Shown here piece by piece: positions 1-9,551 of a stretch of DNA of 64,000 nucleotides. Every line of letters begins with the position of its first letter. Within the stretch, counting starts at the first letter, position 1. The notes beneath the pieces are model-generated. The model did no database searches. It was given only the letters and a program-made list of their open reading frames with translations, and was not told the origin of the DNA. The position numbers were made by a program, and so were the translations under genes. Where the stretch lies: assembly GCA_947089905.1 (NCBI GenBank), contig CAMUMG010000003.1, positions 311,210 through 375,209 of the forward strand, written 5' to 3'. The stretch is from an uncultured Lachnospiraceae bacterium. GTDB lineage: Bacteria; Bacillota; Clostridia; Lachnospirales; Lachnospiraceae.

Positions 1-90
1 ACAAAAAAAACAGATATTTTTTCTTTTGTTTTAGAACAAGCTAATCTTATAGTTTTTATAGCTATTATTTTTCAGACTATTAAATACACC

Positions 91-124
91 TAAAATACAT
101 ATATATTTTAACATATGTATTTTA
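91..124. other. AT-rich hairpin downstream of the peptide-transport operon
   Basis: A 12-base inverted repeat (arms 91-102 and 113-124, 10-base loop) lies about 90 bases past the 3' end of the operon that ends at 216. No clear T-run follows on the minus strand, so it may be a weak terminator or an mRNA 3' stabiliser. The rest of 1-215 is AT-rich and I see no gene in it. Confidence 0.3.
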
Positions 125-215
125 AAATGTACAGGATATACTATATTTTTGTCACGATAAACGCATGAATAAAATATCGAAAAATCAACGGATTTTTGAA
201 TTGTTTGCTTTCACA

Positions 216-1781
216 TTATAACATAGCATTTAAGAGTTGTTTTGTATACTCATTTTCAGGTTGTCCAAAAAGCACTTCTGTCTTTTTACTTTCCACAATT
301 TTTCCTTCATACATAACACAGATTCTATCACAAAATCTACGAATCACAGATAAATCATGGGAGATAAACAGATACGTTAGATTAAATTCTTCTCTTAGTT
401 TCGCAAGTAAGCTTAAAATTTGCTCCTGAACTGTTACATCTAAAGCAGAAACAGGTTCGTCTAAAATAAGAAATTCTGGTTTTGTCATCAATGCCATTGC
501 TATCGCTGTACGCTGTCGCTGTCCACCACTTAATGCCTTTGGATACCTTTCATAAAATTCTATAGGAAGTCCTGTTCTTTGAAGCATTTGTTCTGCCTGC
601 TGTCTATTATATTGATTTGAACCTGATTTTTTTTGTAAACGTAGTGGCTCTTCTAATAACCATCCAATCGATTTTGAAGGATTTAGGCTTCCATAAGGAT
701 CTTGAAATACCATTCGTGGCTGTAATTTTTCTCTGCCATGATAGATAATCTCTCCTGTACAATCTGTAAGTAGTCCCGACAAAGCTTTGGCAAGAGTGGA
801 TTTTCCGCTTCCACTCTCTCCTACAATCCCCAATGTTTCTCCTTGATATAGTTCAAAGGAAACTCCATTCACTACTTGTTTTTTTGTCTTTTTTGAAAAA
901 AATGTTTTCGTCTGCTTTGGATAAAATACACTTAAATTTTTTACAGACAGTAAAACAGAATCTTTTTGTTTACTTACCTTATAATCTCTTCCAACAGATG
1001 CACTTAATAATTGTTTTGTATATTCCTGTTTTGGATGGATAAATAATTCTTCTGTCATTCCCTGTTCTACACATTTACCTTGATAGAGAATAAAAGCCCT
1101 TTTACATAACTTTTTTATAACACCCAAATCATGGGAAATAAATAATACTGCTGTTTTATATTCTCGATTGAGTTTTTGAATTAACTCTAATATTTTTGAC
1201 TGTAATGTAACATCTAAGGCAGTTGTCGGCTCATCTGCAATCAAAAGCTTTGGTCTACAAAGCATGGCTGTGGCTAACATAACCCTCTGCCTCATTCCGC
1301 CAGAAAGTTGATGAGGGTACTTGTCATATAACGATTCTCCCTGTGTTAATCCTGTTTTTTCAAATAATTCTAACACTTTTTGCTTTCGTTTTATTGGATC
1401 ACTTTTTGTGTCATGTAATAGTAACATTTCCTCTGCCTGACTTCCAATGGTAAGAACAGGATTTAAAGAAGTCATTGGCTCTTGAAAGACCATAGCCATC
1501 TGTCCTCCACGTAGGTTTTCATATTCCTTTTGTGAACAACCATTTAGTTCTTTCCCTAAAAATTGAATACTTCCTGATAAAATACGTGCTTTTTTTTCTA
1601 AAAGTCCCATAATTGCTAATGCTGTCACACTTTTTCCAGAACCTGACTCTCCTACCAATCCAAGAATTTCTCCTTCCTTTAATTGAAATGAGATTCGATC
1701 GGTTACTTGTAATAATCCTTTTTTTGTTTCAAACCCAATCGATAAGTCTTTTATTGTAAGAATTGTCTTATCACTTTCCAT
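216..1781 (-). CDS. fused peptide/nickel ABC transporter ATPase (DppD-DppF type), two nucleotide-binding domains in one chain
   Basis: This protein would energise uptake of peptides, or possibly nickel or opines, through the two permeases encoded just upstream. It is 521 aa with two complete ABC ATPase domains. Walker A motifs sit near residues 41-51 (GESGSGKS) and about 318 (GESGSGKST), each followed by an LSGG signature (near 160 and 418) and a Walker B ending in DEP. In most Dpp/Opp systems these are two separate proteins of about 330 aa, so this is a fusion and each half is short. A GGGGGAGC ribosome site precedes the start, which lies one base after the stop of the permease gene. It is the last gene of a four-gene operon. 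Substrate cannot be told from the ATPase. Confidence 0.93.
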   Translation of the reverse strand: MESDKTILTIKDLSIGFETKKGLLQVTDRISFQLKEGEILGLVGESGSGKSVTALAIMGLLEKKARILSGSIQFLGKELNGCSQKEYENLRGGQMAMVFQEPMTSLNPVLTIGSQAEEMLLLHDTKSDPIKRKQKVLELFEKTGLTQGESLYDKYPHQLSGGMRQRVMLATAMLCRPKLLIADEPTTALDVTLQSKILELIQKLNREYKTAVLFISHDLGVIKKLCKRAFILYQGKCVEQGMTEELFIHPKQEYTKQLLSASVGRDYKVSKQKDSVLLSVKNLSVFYPKQTKTFFSKKTKKQVVNGVSFELYQGETLGIVGESGSGKSTLAKALSGLLTDCTGEIIYHGREKLQPRMVFQDPYGSLNPSKSIGWLLEEPLRLQKKSGSNQYNRQQAEQMLQRTGLPIEFYERYPKALSGGQRQRTAIAMALMTKPEFLILDEPVSALDVTVQEQILSLLAKLREEFNLTYLFISHDLSVIRRFCDRICVMYEGKIVESKKTEVLFGQPENEYTKQLLNAML

Positions 1782-1782
1782 T

Positions 1783-2655
1783 TTAATTGCTCCCCCAAGT
1801 TCTGCCTAACAATCCAAATCCAAGTACCATAACAATAATTACAATTCCCGGTATAATTGCAAGCCATGGAGCTCCTAGCAAATAACTTTGAGATTCTGAA
1901 AGCATCCTTCCAAGACTTGCATCTGGTGGTTGTACTCCAAGACTTAAATAACTCATTCCTGCCTCTGCTAAAACAGCATTATTAAATCCAATCGCAAAAG
2001 CTGGAAGTAATACATTTTTTGTATTGGGAAGAATATGCACAAAAATAATCCGAAATATCCCTGCCCCCATTAATTTGGCATTTCTTACATAGTCTAGTTC
2101 TCTTTGTACAAGGAATTCACTTCTCATTATTCTTGCAAAACTTGGTATAAAAATAATACTAAGTGCTAAAATAATATTATATTTTCCCGGTCCTATTACC
2201 CCAACAAGAATAAGAGCAAGTAAAATACTAGGAAATGCTGTAACTCCATCATTGATCCGCATAAGCAGTTCATCGATAAATCCGCCTAAATATCCTGTTA
2301 CTGCACCTATTATCGTACCAATTCCACCGCCGATCAATACAGTTAAAAGACTAATAAAAAATGTTGCTTTTGTCCCCACCATAACCCTACTTAAAATATC
2401 CCTTCCCAGATAGTCCGTTCCAAAGGGATGAAGAAGAGTAGGAGGATGATTTTTAAGAGCTGCATTTATCGCATCAGGATCATAAGGAGTATAAAACAGT
2501 CCTACGATCACAAAAACAAGAATCAAACCAGCCAAAATCATACCTGTCGTTTGTTCAAAACTATATTTGCTTTGCTGTTTTTGTTTTATATCTGCTGTCA
2601 TTTTCGCCTCCATACTGCGGCTGTTTTTAGAAATAGCTAATCTATTTTCTATCAA
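1783..2655 (-). CDS. peptide/nickel-type ABC transporter permease (DppC-like)
   Basis: Inner-membrane permease of the binding-protein-dependent family (290 aa). It has an N-terminal OppC_N-type segment with a first membrane span near 36-56, followed by the conserved transport domain with about five more spans. The EAA-type loop region (near EAGMSYLSLGVQPP) is the ATPase contact seen in DppC proteins. It pairs with the DppB-like permease upstream, overlapping that gene by 4 bases (ATGA), which implies translational coupling. The cytoplasmic N-terminus of about 30 residues is polar and slightly long. A later start at Met17 is possible. Confidence 0.92.
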   Translation of the reverse strand: MIENRLAISKNSRSMEAKMTADIKQKQQSKYSFEQTTGMILAGLILVFVIVGLFYTPYDPDAINAALKNHPPTLLHPFGTDYLGRDILSRVMVGTKATFFISLLTVLIGGGIGTIIGAVTGYLGGFIDELLMRINDGVTAFPSILLALILVGVIGPGKYNIILALSIIFIPSFARIMRSEFLVQRELDYVRNAKLMGAGIFRIIFVHILPNTKNVLLPAFAIGFNNAVLAEAGMSYLSLGVQPPDASLGRMLSESQSYLLGAPWLAIIPGIVIIVMVLGFGLLGRTWGSN

Positions 2656-3593
2656 TCTGTAATTTGAATTCTAGGATCTAATTTTTGATATGCTAAGTCT
2701 ACAAAGAAATTAATTAATATCACAACCACAGCAATATATAAAACGGCTGCCTCTACTACTGGAAAATCACGATATGAAATTGCTGTAATTAACATTCTTC
2801 CTATCCCCGGTAAATTAAACACTTGTTCCACTACAATACTTCCGGCTAATACATCTGCTGCTGTCATTGCAAAAAATGTAACAGAGGGAATCAGAGCATT
2901 TTTTAATACATGATGAAATAAAATTCTTTTTCTGGAATTTCCTTTACTTTTTGCAGTTCTTACATAATCTTGCTTCATCTGTGCTAAAACAGAACTCTGC
3001 ATAAAATTAACTGTCATTGCAATTTTTGGAAGTGCTACAGCTATGGCGGGAAAGATCATATATCTCAAAAATTTTCCAAACATCTCTGTTCCCGGATAAC
3101 TTCCGGGAACAAATAGTTTCATCCATATTCCAAAAATGAGAGAAAATAACATTCCTAAAAAGAATGGTGGAACTGCCATAATAATCTGATTGGAAAATGT
3201 AATAATTCGATGTAGTTTCCCATTTTTGCTTTCTATTCCAACTAGACTAAGTGGCAGAGAAACAAGTAAAATAAGCAACATAGATAGCCCTGCTAACCAT
3301 ATAGTAACAGGAAGTCTTTCTGACATTAACTGTATTACTGGAACTTTATACTGGATGGAAACTCCAAAATCTCCACAGACTGCTCCTAAAATAAAACGAA
3401 AAAATCTATATAGAACCGTTTGATTTAATCCAAGCTGTTCTCTTAGTGCTTCAATATCCGCCTGTTCTGCATCAATTCCAAGCCTTGTTAAAGCGGCATC
3501 TCCCGGAATTATTTCAAATGCCAGAAAAGTAAGCAGTGCAACGAAAAAAAGCGTAATAATGAGAGTAAAAAACCGCCGAATAAAAAATTTCAT
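2652..3593 (-). CDS. peptide/nickel-type ABC transporter permease (DppB-like)
   Basis: Inner-membrane permease (313 aa). It has an N-terminal membrane span at about residues 8-28, a periplasmic-side domain, and five further spans. The DppB-type end motif is visible (VEQVFNLPGIGRML, then SYRDFPVVEA). It forms the channel with the DppC-like partner, with which it overlaps by 4 bases. The gap to the binding protein upstream is only 18 bases, with a ribosome site in it. Length and order (binding protein, B, C, ATPase) are standard for the family. Confidence 0.93.
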   Translation of the reverse strand: MKFFIRRFFTLIITLFFVALLTFLAFEIIPGDAALTRLGIDAEQADIEALREQLGLNQTVLYRFFRFILGAVCGDFGVSIQYKVPVIQLMSERLPVTIWLAGLSMLLILLVSLPLSLVGIESKNGKLHRIITFSNQIIMAVPPFFLGMLFSLIFGIWMKLFVPGSYPGTEMFGKFLRYMIFPAIAVALPKIAMTVNFMQSSVLAQMKQDYVRTAKSKGNSRKRILFHHVLKNALIPSVTFFAMTAADVLAGSIVVEQVFNLPGIGRMLITAISYRDFPVVEAAVLYIAVVVILINFFVDLAYQKLDPRIQITD

Positions 3594-3611
3594 GCCTGCT
3601 CCTTTCTTTTA

Positions 3612-5219
3612 TTACTGTGCATTTTTATAATATACTGTCGCCATATCCTGAACATATACAGGATAAAAAGTATATCCGGAAAGTTTTTTATTTACTGCCA
3701 CAAGCAAAGGCGGATCTTGAAGATAAACAGAAGCTGCATCTTCATTTAAAATGCGTTGTAAGTCTTTATAAAATGTCACTTTTTCTTCATCAGATATCGT
3801 GGCAACTGCTTTGGCAAAAACTTCATCAAACTCTGAATTTTCATAATTTAAAAAATTATTTGATGCTTTAGAACAATAACGCTTTAATACATCGCTTGGT
3901 GCAAGATTTGCGTCTAATCCTACGATTGTAGCCTCATAATTTCTTGCTTTATAAACATCCGACAGCCAACTTGACCATTCGATTAACTGAATTTTTGCTG
4001 TAATGCCAACTTGTTTTAATTGTTCTACAATTACCTGGGCTGTATCAATATGATACTGATAATTAGAAGGTACTTGAATTGTAAAACTAAATCCATCTGG
4101 ATATCCTGCCTGTTTTAATAATTCCTTTGCTTTTTCTATATTATAAGAATATGTCATATCTAGTTGTGTATTATAATATTTACTAAAACTAGAAAACATA
4201 TTAGTTCGAATTATATTACCTGCACCGCCTCCGACCATTTCTAAAATCTGCTTGGCATCGATGGCATAAAATAGTGCTTGCCTTACTTGCTTTTGATCGA
4301 AAGGTGCCTTTTTATTATTCAAAAATAATCCTTGCACTAAATTCATTGTTCCTGTTTTTACCTCAAACGTATCTGGAATCTGGTTTGCCTGCTCACTTGT
4401 TAAATATGGAAAAATATCAATTCCTCCAGCAGATAATTCCAAAAAAGCAGAATCCGTATTTGCGGAAATCTTAAATGTCACTTCATCTAAATAAGGAACT
4501 CCTTCTAAATAGTAATCCTTATTTTTTTCTATGACAAACTTTTGCAATGGTGTGTAGGAAACAAAGCGAAATGGTCCTGTTCCAATCGGATTTTGTTCCA
4601 AATCTTTTATATGTTCTGGAACGATGGCACAGGTAAAATAGCAGATTAACTCCGTATTTGGTTCGTTTAATGTAATTTGAATCTGATCTTTTTGTCCTTC
4701 CCCTTTTAGGGCTTCAACCTCCTTAATACAAGAAAGTGCTGAAACTGTTATAACCTCCGGATCGGAAGTTTCAAGCAGTCCAGCACAACGTTTGATCGAG
4801 TATATTACATCTTCTGCGGTCACAGATGTGCCATCATGAAATTTAATATTTTCTCTTAAAGAGAAAGTATATATCGTTCCATCCTCTGACATCGTATAAC
4901 TTTCTGCGACTGCTGGGACTAAATTTCCATCCCTGTCAGGCTTTACAAGCCCTTCATAAATGTTGAATAAAACCTCTTCCGTTCCTGCCGCTACTGCTTT
5001 GTGTGGGTCAAGACTGTCAAGATCTTGTGTGATTCCTACAATTACCGAACCGCCGTAGACTTTCGTTTCAGTCGATGAATCTTCACCGCTGCCTTCTGTC
5101 TGCGTCTGAGAGTTAGATTCTTTCTCTTGTGTTTTGTTGTCTCCTTCTTTCCTGCTGCCACATCCACATAGTACAACGGAAATCACAAGAGCCAACAAAA
5201 AAAACTTGCTCTTTTTCAT
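3612..5219 (-). CDS. peptide/nickel-type ABC transporter substrate-binding lipoprotein (DppA/OppA family, SBP_bac_5)
   Basis: Extracellular binding protein of 535 aa. The signal peptide ends in a lipobox (VLCGC, lipidated Cys20), then a Ser/Thr/Glu-rich linker to about residue 55, then the SBP_bac_5 fold. Family landmarks include GTGPFRF and the NNKKAPFDQKQVRQALFYAID region. It would capture the substrate and deliver it to the permeases. It is the first gene of the operon and has its own promoter upstream. The ligand is unknown; residues alone do not distinguish dipeptide, oligopeptide and nickel-chelate binders. Confidence 0.94.
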   Translation of the reverse strand: MKKSKFFLLALVISVVLCGCGSRKEGDNKTQEKESNSQTQTEGSGEDSSTETKVYGGSVIVGITQDLDSLDPHKAVAAGTEEVLFNIYEGLVKPDRDGNLVPAVAESYTMSEDGTIYTFSLRENIKFHDGTSVTAEDVIYSIKRCAGLLETSDPEVITVSALSCIKEVEALKGEGQKDQIQITLNEPNTELICYFTCAIVPEHIKDLEQNPIGTGPFRFVSYTPLQKFVIEKNKDYYLEGVPYLDEVTFKISANTDSAFLELSAGGIDIFPYLTSEQANQIPDTFEVKTGTMNLVQGLFLNNKKAPFDQKQVRQALFYAIDAKQILEMVGGGAGNIIRTNMFSSFSKYYNTQLDMTYSYNIEKAKELLKQAGYPDGFSFTIQVPSNYQYHIDTAQVIVEQLKQVGITAKIQLIEWSSWLSDVYKARNYEATIVGLDANLAPSDVLKRYCSKASNNFLNYENSEFDEVFAKAVATISDEEKVTFYKDLQRILNEDAASVYLQDPPLLVAVNKKLSGYTFYPVYVQDMATVYYKNAQ

Positions 5220-5334
5220 AGCATCCTCATTTCTGCGTTAAAACGCCCTTTTTGATTGAACTATTCTCTCATTATTATGTAATTGTATACAGGTTCTCAT
5301 GCACGTTTTTTGTTTTACAAAACCTGCATTTTTA

Positions 5335-5363
5335 ATCATACTCTATCATAAATAAAAATGCAA
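5335..5363 (-). promoter_or_regulatory. sigma-A-type promoter of the peptide-transport operon
   Basis: On the minus strand TTGCAT (5358-5363) and TATGAT (5335-5340) are separated by exactly 17 bases. Transcription would start near 5328, about 110 bases before the binding-protein start. A short palindrome, GTTTTACAAAAC (5312-5323), overlaps the predicted initially transcribed region and could be an operator. No regulator gene is adjacent. Confidence 0.6.
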
Positions 5364-5394
5364 GTACTGATTTTAAATTAATACAATTAATGTA

Positions 5395-6192
5395 TCACTC
5401 AGACGTAGAATTTAATATTCTATCAATCTCTGCAAGTAGTTTATCTTTGATTGCGGGTTTTAGAAAATACCCCGCAGGTTTTAACTTTAATACTGCTTCA
5501 ATATTAGCTCTGTCGTTTACAGCTGTCAAAAAAATAACTGGAATACTCTTCATATCCTCGTCTGCTCGTATCATTTCAAGCGTCATCTTTCCATCACAAA
5601 CTGGCATTTCATAATCTAATAAAATTAAGTCTGGGCGTTTTTTACCAATAGAGGTCATTGCCTGTGCTCCTGAAATCGCTATCGTCACTTCATAATATTC
5701 TTCTAACATAGCTTTCATTGTACGAAGTGTAGTACCGTTATCATCTACTACTAAAATTCTTTTCTTACCAACTTTTTTTTCTTTTTCCTCTGTTATATCC
5801 TCTTCTATTTCTTTTTTATCCAAACCAAGTCTTTTGCATACTGCTTCCATAATTACTGTATTTTCTACTGGGCGAATCAAATTTTCAAACTGAGTATCCT
5901 CATAATACTTAAAAAAAGTATTACTTTCTTCCCTTGTCCCAATAGTTAAAACTGGAATTTTTTTATATTGGTCACTTAATATAAAAAATATAGATGTGTC
6001 AATATCATATGCACCAATTAAACTAATTAGGATCAAATCAGGATTTACAATTTTCAACATTCCTTTTAAAACGTTTACATTCTCCGAACAAAGTTGTACA
6101 TGAAAATACTGCGATAAAAATTTATTTGTTTCCTTTACTATATTATTAAGTTTTCCTATCAATAAAATTTTTTTCATCTCTTTCTCCCTCAA
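5395..6192 (-). CDS. response regulator with a degenerate and an intact receiver domain
   Basis: Cytoplasmic signalling protein (265 aa). Residues 1-110 look like a receiver domain that has lost the acidic pocket: PDLILISLIG sits where the Asp should be. Residues about 142-262 are a canonical receiver, with acidic pocket VVDD, phospho-acceptor Asp near 191 (LILLDYEMP), Thr in FLTA and Lys in FLKP. There is no DNA-binding or enzymatic output domain. It would act by protein contact or as a phosphorelay intermediate for the hybrid kinase 3 bases upstream. Met6 (MKKILL) is an alternative start. Confidence 0.85.
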   Translation of the reverse strand: MREKEMKKILLIGKLNNIVKETNKFLSQYFHVQLCSENVNVLKGMLKIVNPDLILISLIGAYDIDTSIFFILSDQYKKIPVLTIGTREESNTFFKYYEDTQFENLIRPVENTVIMEAVCKRLGLDKKEIEEDITEEKEKKVGKKRILVVDDNGTTLRTMKAMLEEYYEVTIAISGAQAMTSIGKKRPDLILLDYEMPVCDGKMTLEMIRADEDMKSIPVIFLTAVNDRANIEAVLKLKPAGYFLKPAIKDKLLAEIDRILNSTSE

Positions 6193-6195
6193 ACA

Positions 6196-9100
6196 CTAAT
6201 TTATCTGTCCAATCAGTTGCTCTGCAATATGCTCTACTTTTTCTGAATCTAAATTTGTCACTGCCTCCTCAAGTTTTTGTATATTTTGTGCTATTTCATC
6301 TGAATATTCATATTCTCTTAATTGTCCCACCAACTGATCTACTTGATCAATATCCATCTCCTGCATACTAATTCGTAACATTTCCACAAGAGCCCGTATA
6401 AGTGAATAATCTGTCACTTCTTTCTTCACAGTTCCTATATCAAATACCCCTTGTAATTTCTTATGGTAACTGCGCCACTCCTTTAAAAATGTTGTTGTCA
6501 TAGACATAATTACATCTATTTTATTATCTTTTGCTGCGTATTCTAATACTTTTGCCATACCAGCTAATGGTATAATTCCAATCGTCGCTGCAAGACTTTT
6601 CATAGCATGTACTTGAATTCGATACGAATCTAGTTGTTCTACTTTCGTAATTTGTTCATAAGCTTTTTCCAGATTATCTGCGGAAGATAAAATTTGGGCA
6701 TAAAATTCTTTTATTGTATATTCTAATAAGTCCCTATCTGGTAGATGCAGCCAAGCATAATTCCAATCTAATCCATCTATCTGTGGAAGTTCTTCTAAAA
6801 ATAGATCTGATATATCTGTCTTTGTTTCAACTTGTTTTGGATTGCTGATAGCTTCCTCTAACAATTCTTTTGGCAATATTTTTTTAATCATATTTTCCAA
6901 CTTTTCTGGAACAATCGGTTTAGATAAAAAATCGTCAAACCCTTCTGATAAATATTTTTCTTTTGCTCCTGACACTGCATTTGCAGTCAATATAACAACT
7001 GGAGTATCCCTACATAGAGAATTAGAAAGTGTCCTCATACGATGTAGTGTTTCTATTCCATCCATTTCAGGCATCATATGATCTAGAAAAATCAAATCAT
7101 AATGGTTTTTTTGTACCAATTCCAAACACTCTATACCCCGCTTGGCATCTGTTACTTGAATCTTTGTTTCCTTTAAAAGATTTCGTAATACTTTCAGATT
7201 GACAATATTGTCATCTACAATAAGTATCTTTGCATCTGGTGCATAAAATTTAGTATTATAGCTATAATCTTGTGCAATCTGATGTACCCTAGACTCAAAA
7301 TCTCCAATTGGTGTAGGATCAATTATTTTTTGCTCCAGCTCAAAATAGAACTTTGAACCTTTTCCATAGGCACTTTCAACTTGCAACCTGCTACCAAGTA
7401 GTGCCAAAAGCTGAATGGTAATACTCATACCAAGACCGCTTCCTTCAATATTGCGATTCCTATTTTCTTCTATTCGTTCAAATTCCGCAGAAAGTCTAGG
7501 CAAATCTTCCTCTTTTATTCCTATCCCTGTATCCTCTACTTCAAATTTGAGTACAACCATTTCATCCGTTTTGTGACTTTTAACCCTTAACCATACCATT
7601 CCTTCTTGTGTATATTTAACTGCATTAGTAAGAATATTGGTAAGTATCTGGCGGATACGTACATCATCTCCAAATAGACGAGCTGGAATTTCATCATCGA
7701 CTTCTACTTCAAGCTTAATATTTTTATCTTTTACTCGTTGTATAGTCATATTGATCAGATCATGTATCAAACTACTAATATCATATTCTACTGGTACAAT
7801 CTCCATTTTACCAGAATCAATCTTAGAAAAGTCTAAAATATCATTAATTAGTGACAGTAACGTTTGACCTGCCGTATAAATATCCATCGCATACTCTTTT
7901 ATATTTTGTTCTTTTGATTCACGTAGGATCATCTCGTCCATACCAAGTACCGCATTAATTGGTGTACGAATTTCATGAGACATATGTGCTAAAAATTTAC
8001 CCTTCGCCTCATTTGCTGCCAAAGCCTCATGCCTTGCTGCATCTGCCTCTTTTTTCGCTTGAATCAGTTGTATATTTTGCTGCTCTGTTACTTTTACTTT
8101 TTCCTCTGCACTTATTCGATATTCTTTTGACAGTTGTAAAGTATGTATAACAGCTATCATAATACTAAATATTGTCACACTATACTGACTCACTATACTA
8201 CCATAAACATTGGCAGTAATATTCATAATTAAATTTATAAATACTCCTAATAATAATACAAATATAGATAGGACTGAAAATATTGTTTGATATAATTTGT
8301 TTCGGTAATCAAACTGTATTAGACTTATAATAGCAACTATACAAACCACAATTATTATAGCTAAGGATATATTGATTATATTTTCTGTAGTCTGTACGCC
8401 TAGCATTTGTAACAAAATTTGAATTAGGGAATAAATACACACACAACATAATAATACAGAAAAACGACGCGGATATACTATATATAGATTTCGTTCAAAA
8501 TATAGTGTTAAAAATAATGGAAGCAATAAAACTAAATACTCTTGTATCGCATATGCTTCTTGTATATTATAAAATAAATTTAATGTATCTGTATCAATAA
8601 AGTAATAGATTCCTGTTGTCAATCCAATTAGTGCTAAAAATAGTTCTCCTCGTGTTGGTTGACATGTATATCGTCGTATTAGTGTAAGTACAAACATGAT
8701 AATTGCCATAATGATAATTAGCAGACAACAACCGATATCCGTAATATGATTTCCTATTACTCCTATCATTATCATACCACGTGTTTCGATTTTAATATTA
8801 TCCAATGTTGCCGCTACATCTGGATAAGGAGATGTTAGTTCAATCCATATTTCTCCTTCTTGAATCACATTTGGAATATTCACCAAATGCTCGTCGTATC
8901 CAAACATTCTTTTAGATATATCATCTTCAAAATAAGACTGATAGATAATTTTACCATCCAAAATTACACATATCATAGTGTCTATAGAAGAAAATTTTAA
9001 TGCTAAACCTGCAAACTCTTTTGGTAAGGTATTTTTAAATACAATAATATCGCCCACTTCACTCTTTCCTGTATATGGAAGACTTACTTTCTGATATTTT

Positions 9101-9333
9101 TCTTCTTTTAGTGTTTCTTTTATCAACTCTTGTACTTTAGGATCAGATACCTCTGCACCAGATACCTTTGTACTATCTAATGAAAGCATAAGCCAGTTTT
9201 CATTAAAATAATATTCAGACTGCTCTGGCAATAGAGGGATCTCCTCTTCTCTTTGAAATTGAAATAGTACAATAAGCATAAAAATAAATATAAGCAGGAT
9301 TGAAACTCTTCCTAATTTTCGTAAACTCTTCAT
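6196..9333 (-). CDS. membrane hybrid histidine kinase with receiver and Hpt domains
   Basis: A 1045-aa sensor kinase. First membrane span at about 10-26, an extracytoplasmic sensor of about 160 residues, then about seven membrane spans (190-400) as in 7TMR-DISM receptors. A short coiled coil and HisKA with phospho-His near 451 (MSHEIRTP) follow, then HATPase_c with an N/G1/G2-type site (DTGIGI near 601), a receiver (Asp near 749, FLDHMMPEMDG) and a C-terminal Hpt domain (HAMKS near 908). It can therefore run a His-Asp-His relay, and the downstream response regulator is the obvious partner. The ligand is unknown. The long N-terminal domain may bind a sugar or another small molecule, but that is an inference from the family. 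Confidence 0.92.
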   Translation of the reverse strand: MKSLRKLGRVSILLIFIFMLIVLFQFQREEEIPLLPEQSEYYFNENWLMLSLDSTKVSGAEVSDPKVQELIKETLKEEKYQKVSLPYTGKSEVGDIIVFKNTLPKEFAGLALKFSSIDTMICVILDGKIIYQSYFEDDISKRMFGYDEHLVNIPNVIQEGEIWIELTSPYPDVAATLDNIKIETRGMIMIGVIGNHITDIGCCLLIIIMAIIMFVLTLIRRYTCQPTRGELFLALIGLTTGIYYFIDTDTLNLFYNIQEAYAIQEYLVLLLPLFLTLYFERNLYIVYPRRFSVLLCCVCIYSLIQILLQMLGVQTTENIINISLAIIIVVCIVAIISLIQFDYRNKLYQTIFSVLSIFVLLLGVFINLIMNITANVYGSIVSQYSVTIFSIMIAVIHTLQLSKEYRISAEEKVKVTEQQNIQLIQAKKEADAARHEALAANEAKGKFLAHMSHEIRTPINAVLGMDEMILRESKEQNIKEYAMDIYTAGQTLLSLINDILDFSKIDSGKMEIVPVEYDISSLIHDLINMTIQRVKDKNIKLEVEVDDEIPARLFGDDVRIRQILTNILTNAVKYTQEGMVWLRVKSHKTDEMVVLKFEVEDTGIGIKEEDLPRLSAEFERIEENRNRNIEGSGLGMSITIQLLALLGSRLQVESAYGKGSKFYFELEQKIIDPTPIGDFESRVHQIAQDYSYNTKFYAPDAKILIVDDNIVNLKVLRNLLKETKIQVTDAKRGIECLELVQKNHYDLIFLDHMMPEMDGIETLHRMRTLSNSLCRDTPVVILTANAVSGAKEKYLSEGFDDFLSKPIVPEKLENMIKKILPKELLEEAISNPKQVETKTDISDLFLEELPQIDGLDWNYAWLHLPDRDLLEYTIKEFYAQILSSADNLEKAYEQITKVEQLDSYRIQVHAMKSLAATIGIIPLAGMAKVLEYAAKDNKIDVIMSMTTTFLKEWRSYHKKLQGVFDIGTVKKEVTDYSLIRALVEMLRISMQEMDIDQVDQLVGQLREYEYSDEIAQNIQKLEEAVTNLDSEKVEHIAEQLIGQIN

Positions 9334-9358
9334 TTTTACTTTTCACATCTGCTTTCTA

Positions 9359-9387
9359 ATATTATTTATTCTTTAATAGTATCACAA
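9359..9387 (-). promoter_or_regulatory. promoter of the hybrid kinase operon
   Basis: TTGTGA (9382-9387) and TAATAT (9359-9364) on the minus strand with a 17-base spacer, starting about 20 bases before the kinase start codon. This leaves only a very short leader. Confidence 0.5.
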
Positions 9388-9432
9388 CTGTTTTCATTCC
9401 TCAATACTTAGTTCAGCTTATTCATGACAAAG

Positions 9433-9528
9433 AGCTGCCGTAATAAGAATTGAATATACAAGATAAGATACCAACATAATATTGATTCCCGTAATTATCT
9501 TATATCCAATTTTCTTAGTACGACAGCT
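9433..9528. repeat. long imperfect hairpin between two operons
   Basis: Arms 9433-9467 and about 9495-9528 are imperfect reverse complements. The outer AGCTG-CGTA-TAAGAA block has two mismatches, and the inner TTG-ATATA-AGATAA block has small bulges. The hairpin lies 3' of the ABC transporter gene that ends at 9552. It may terminate or protect that transcript, or be a degenerate MITE-like element. No strong T-run follows on the minus strand. Confidence 0.5.
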
Positions 9529-9551
9529 TCCTGTTATGCTTTACTATATAA

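Noticed and set aside
216..5363. The opp-type operon as target of the dead TnpB, as in the described opp-associated TldRs
   Set aside because: The two loci are about 58 kb apart, and I see no match between the putative guide and the operon promoter.
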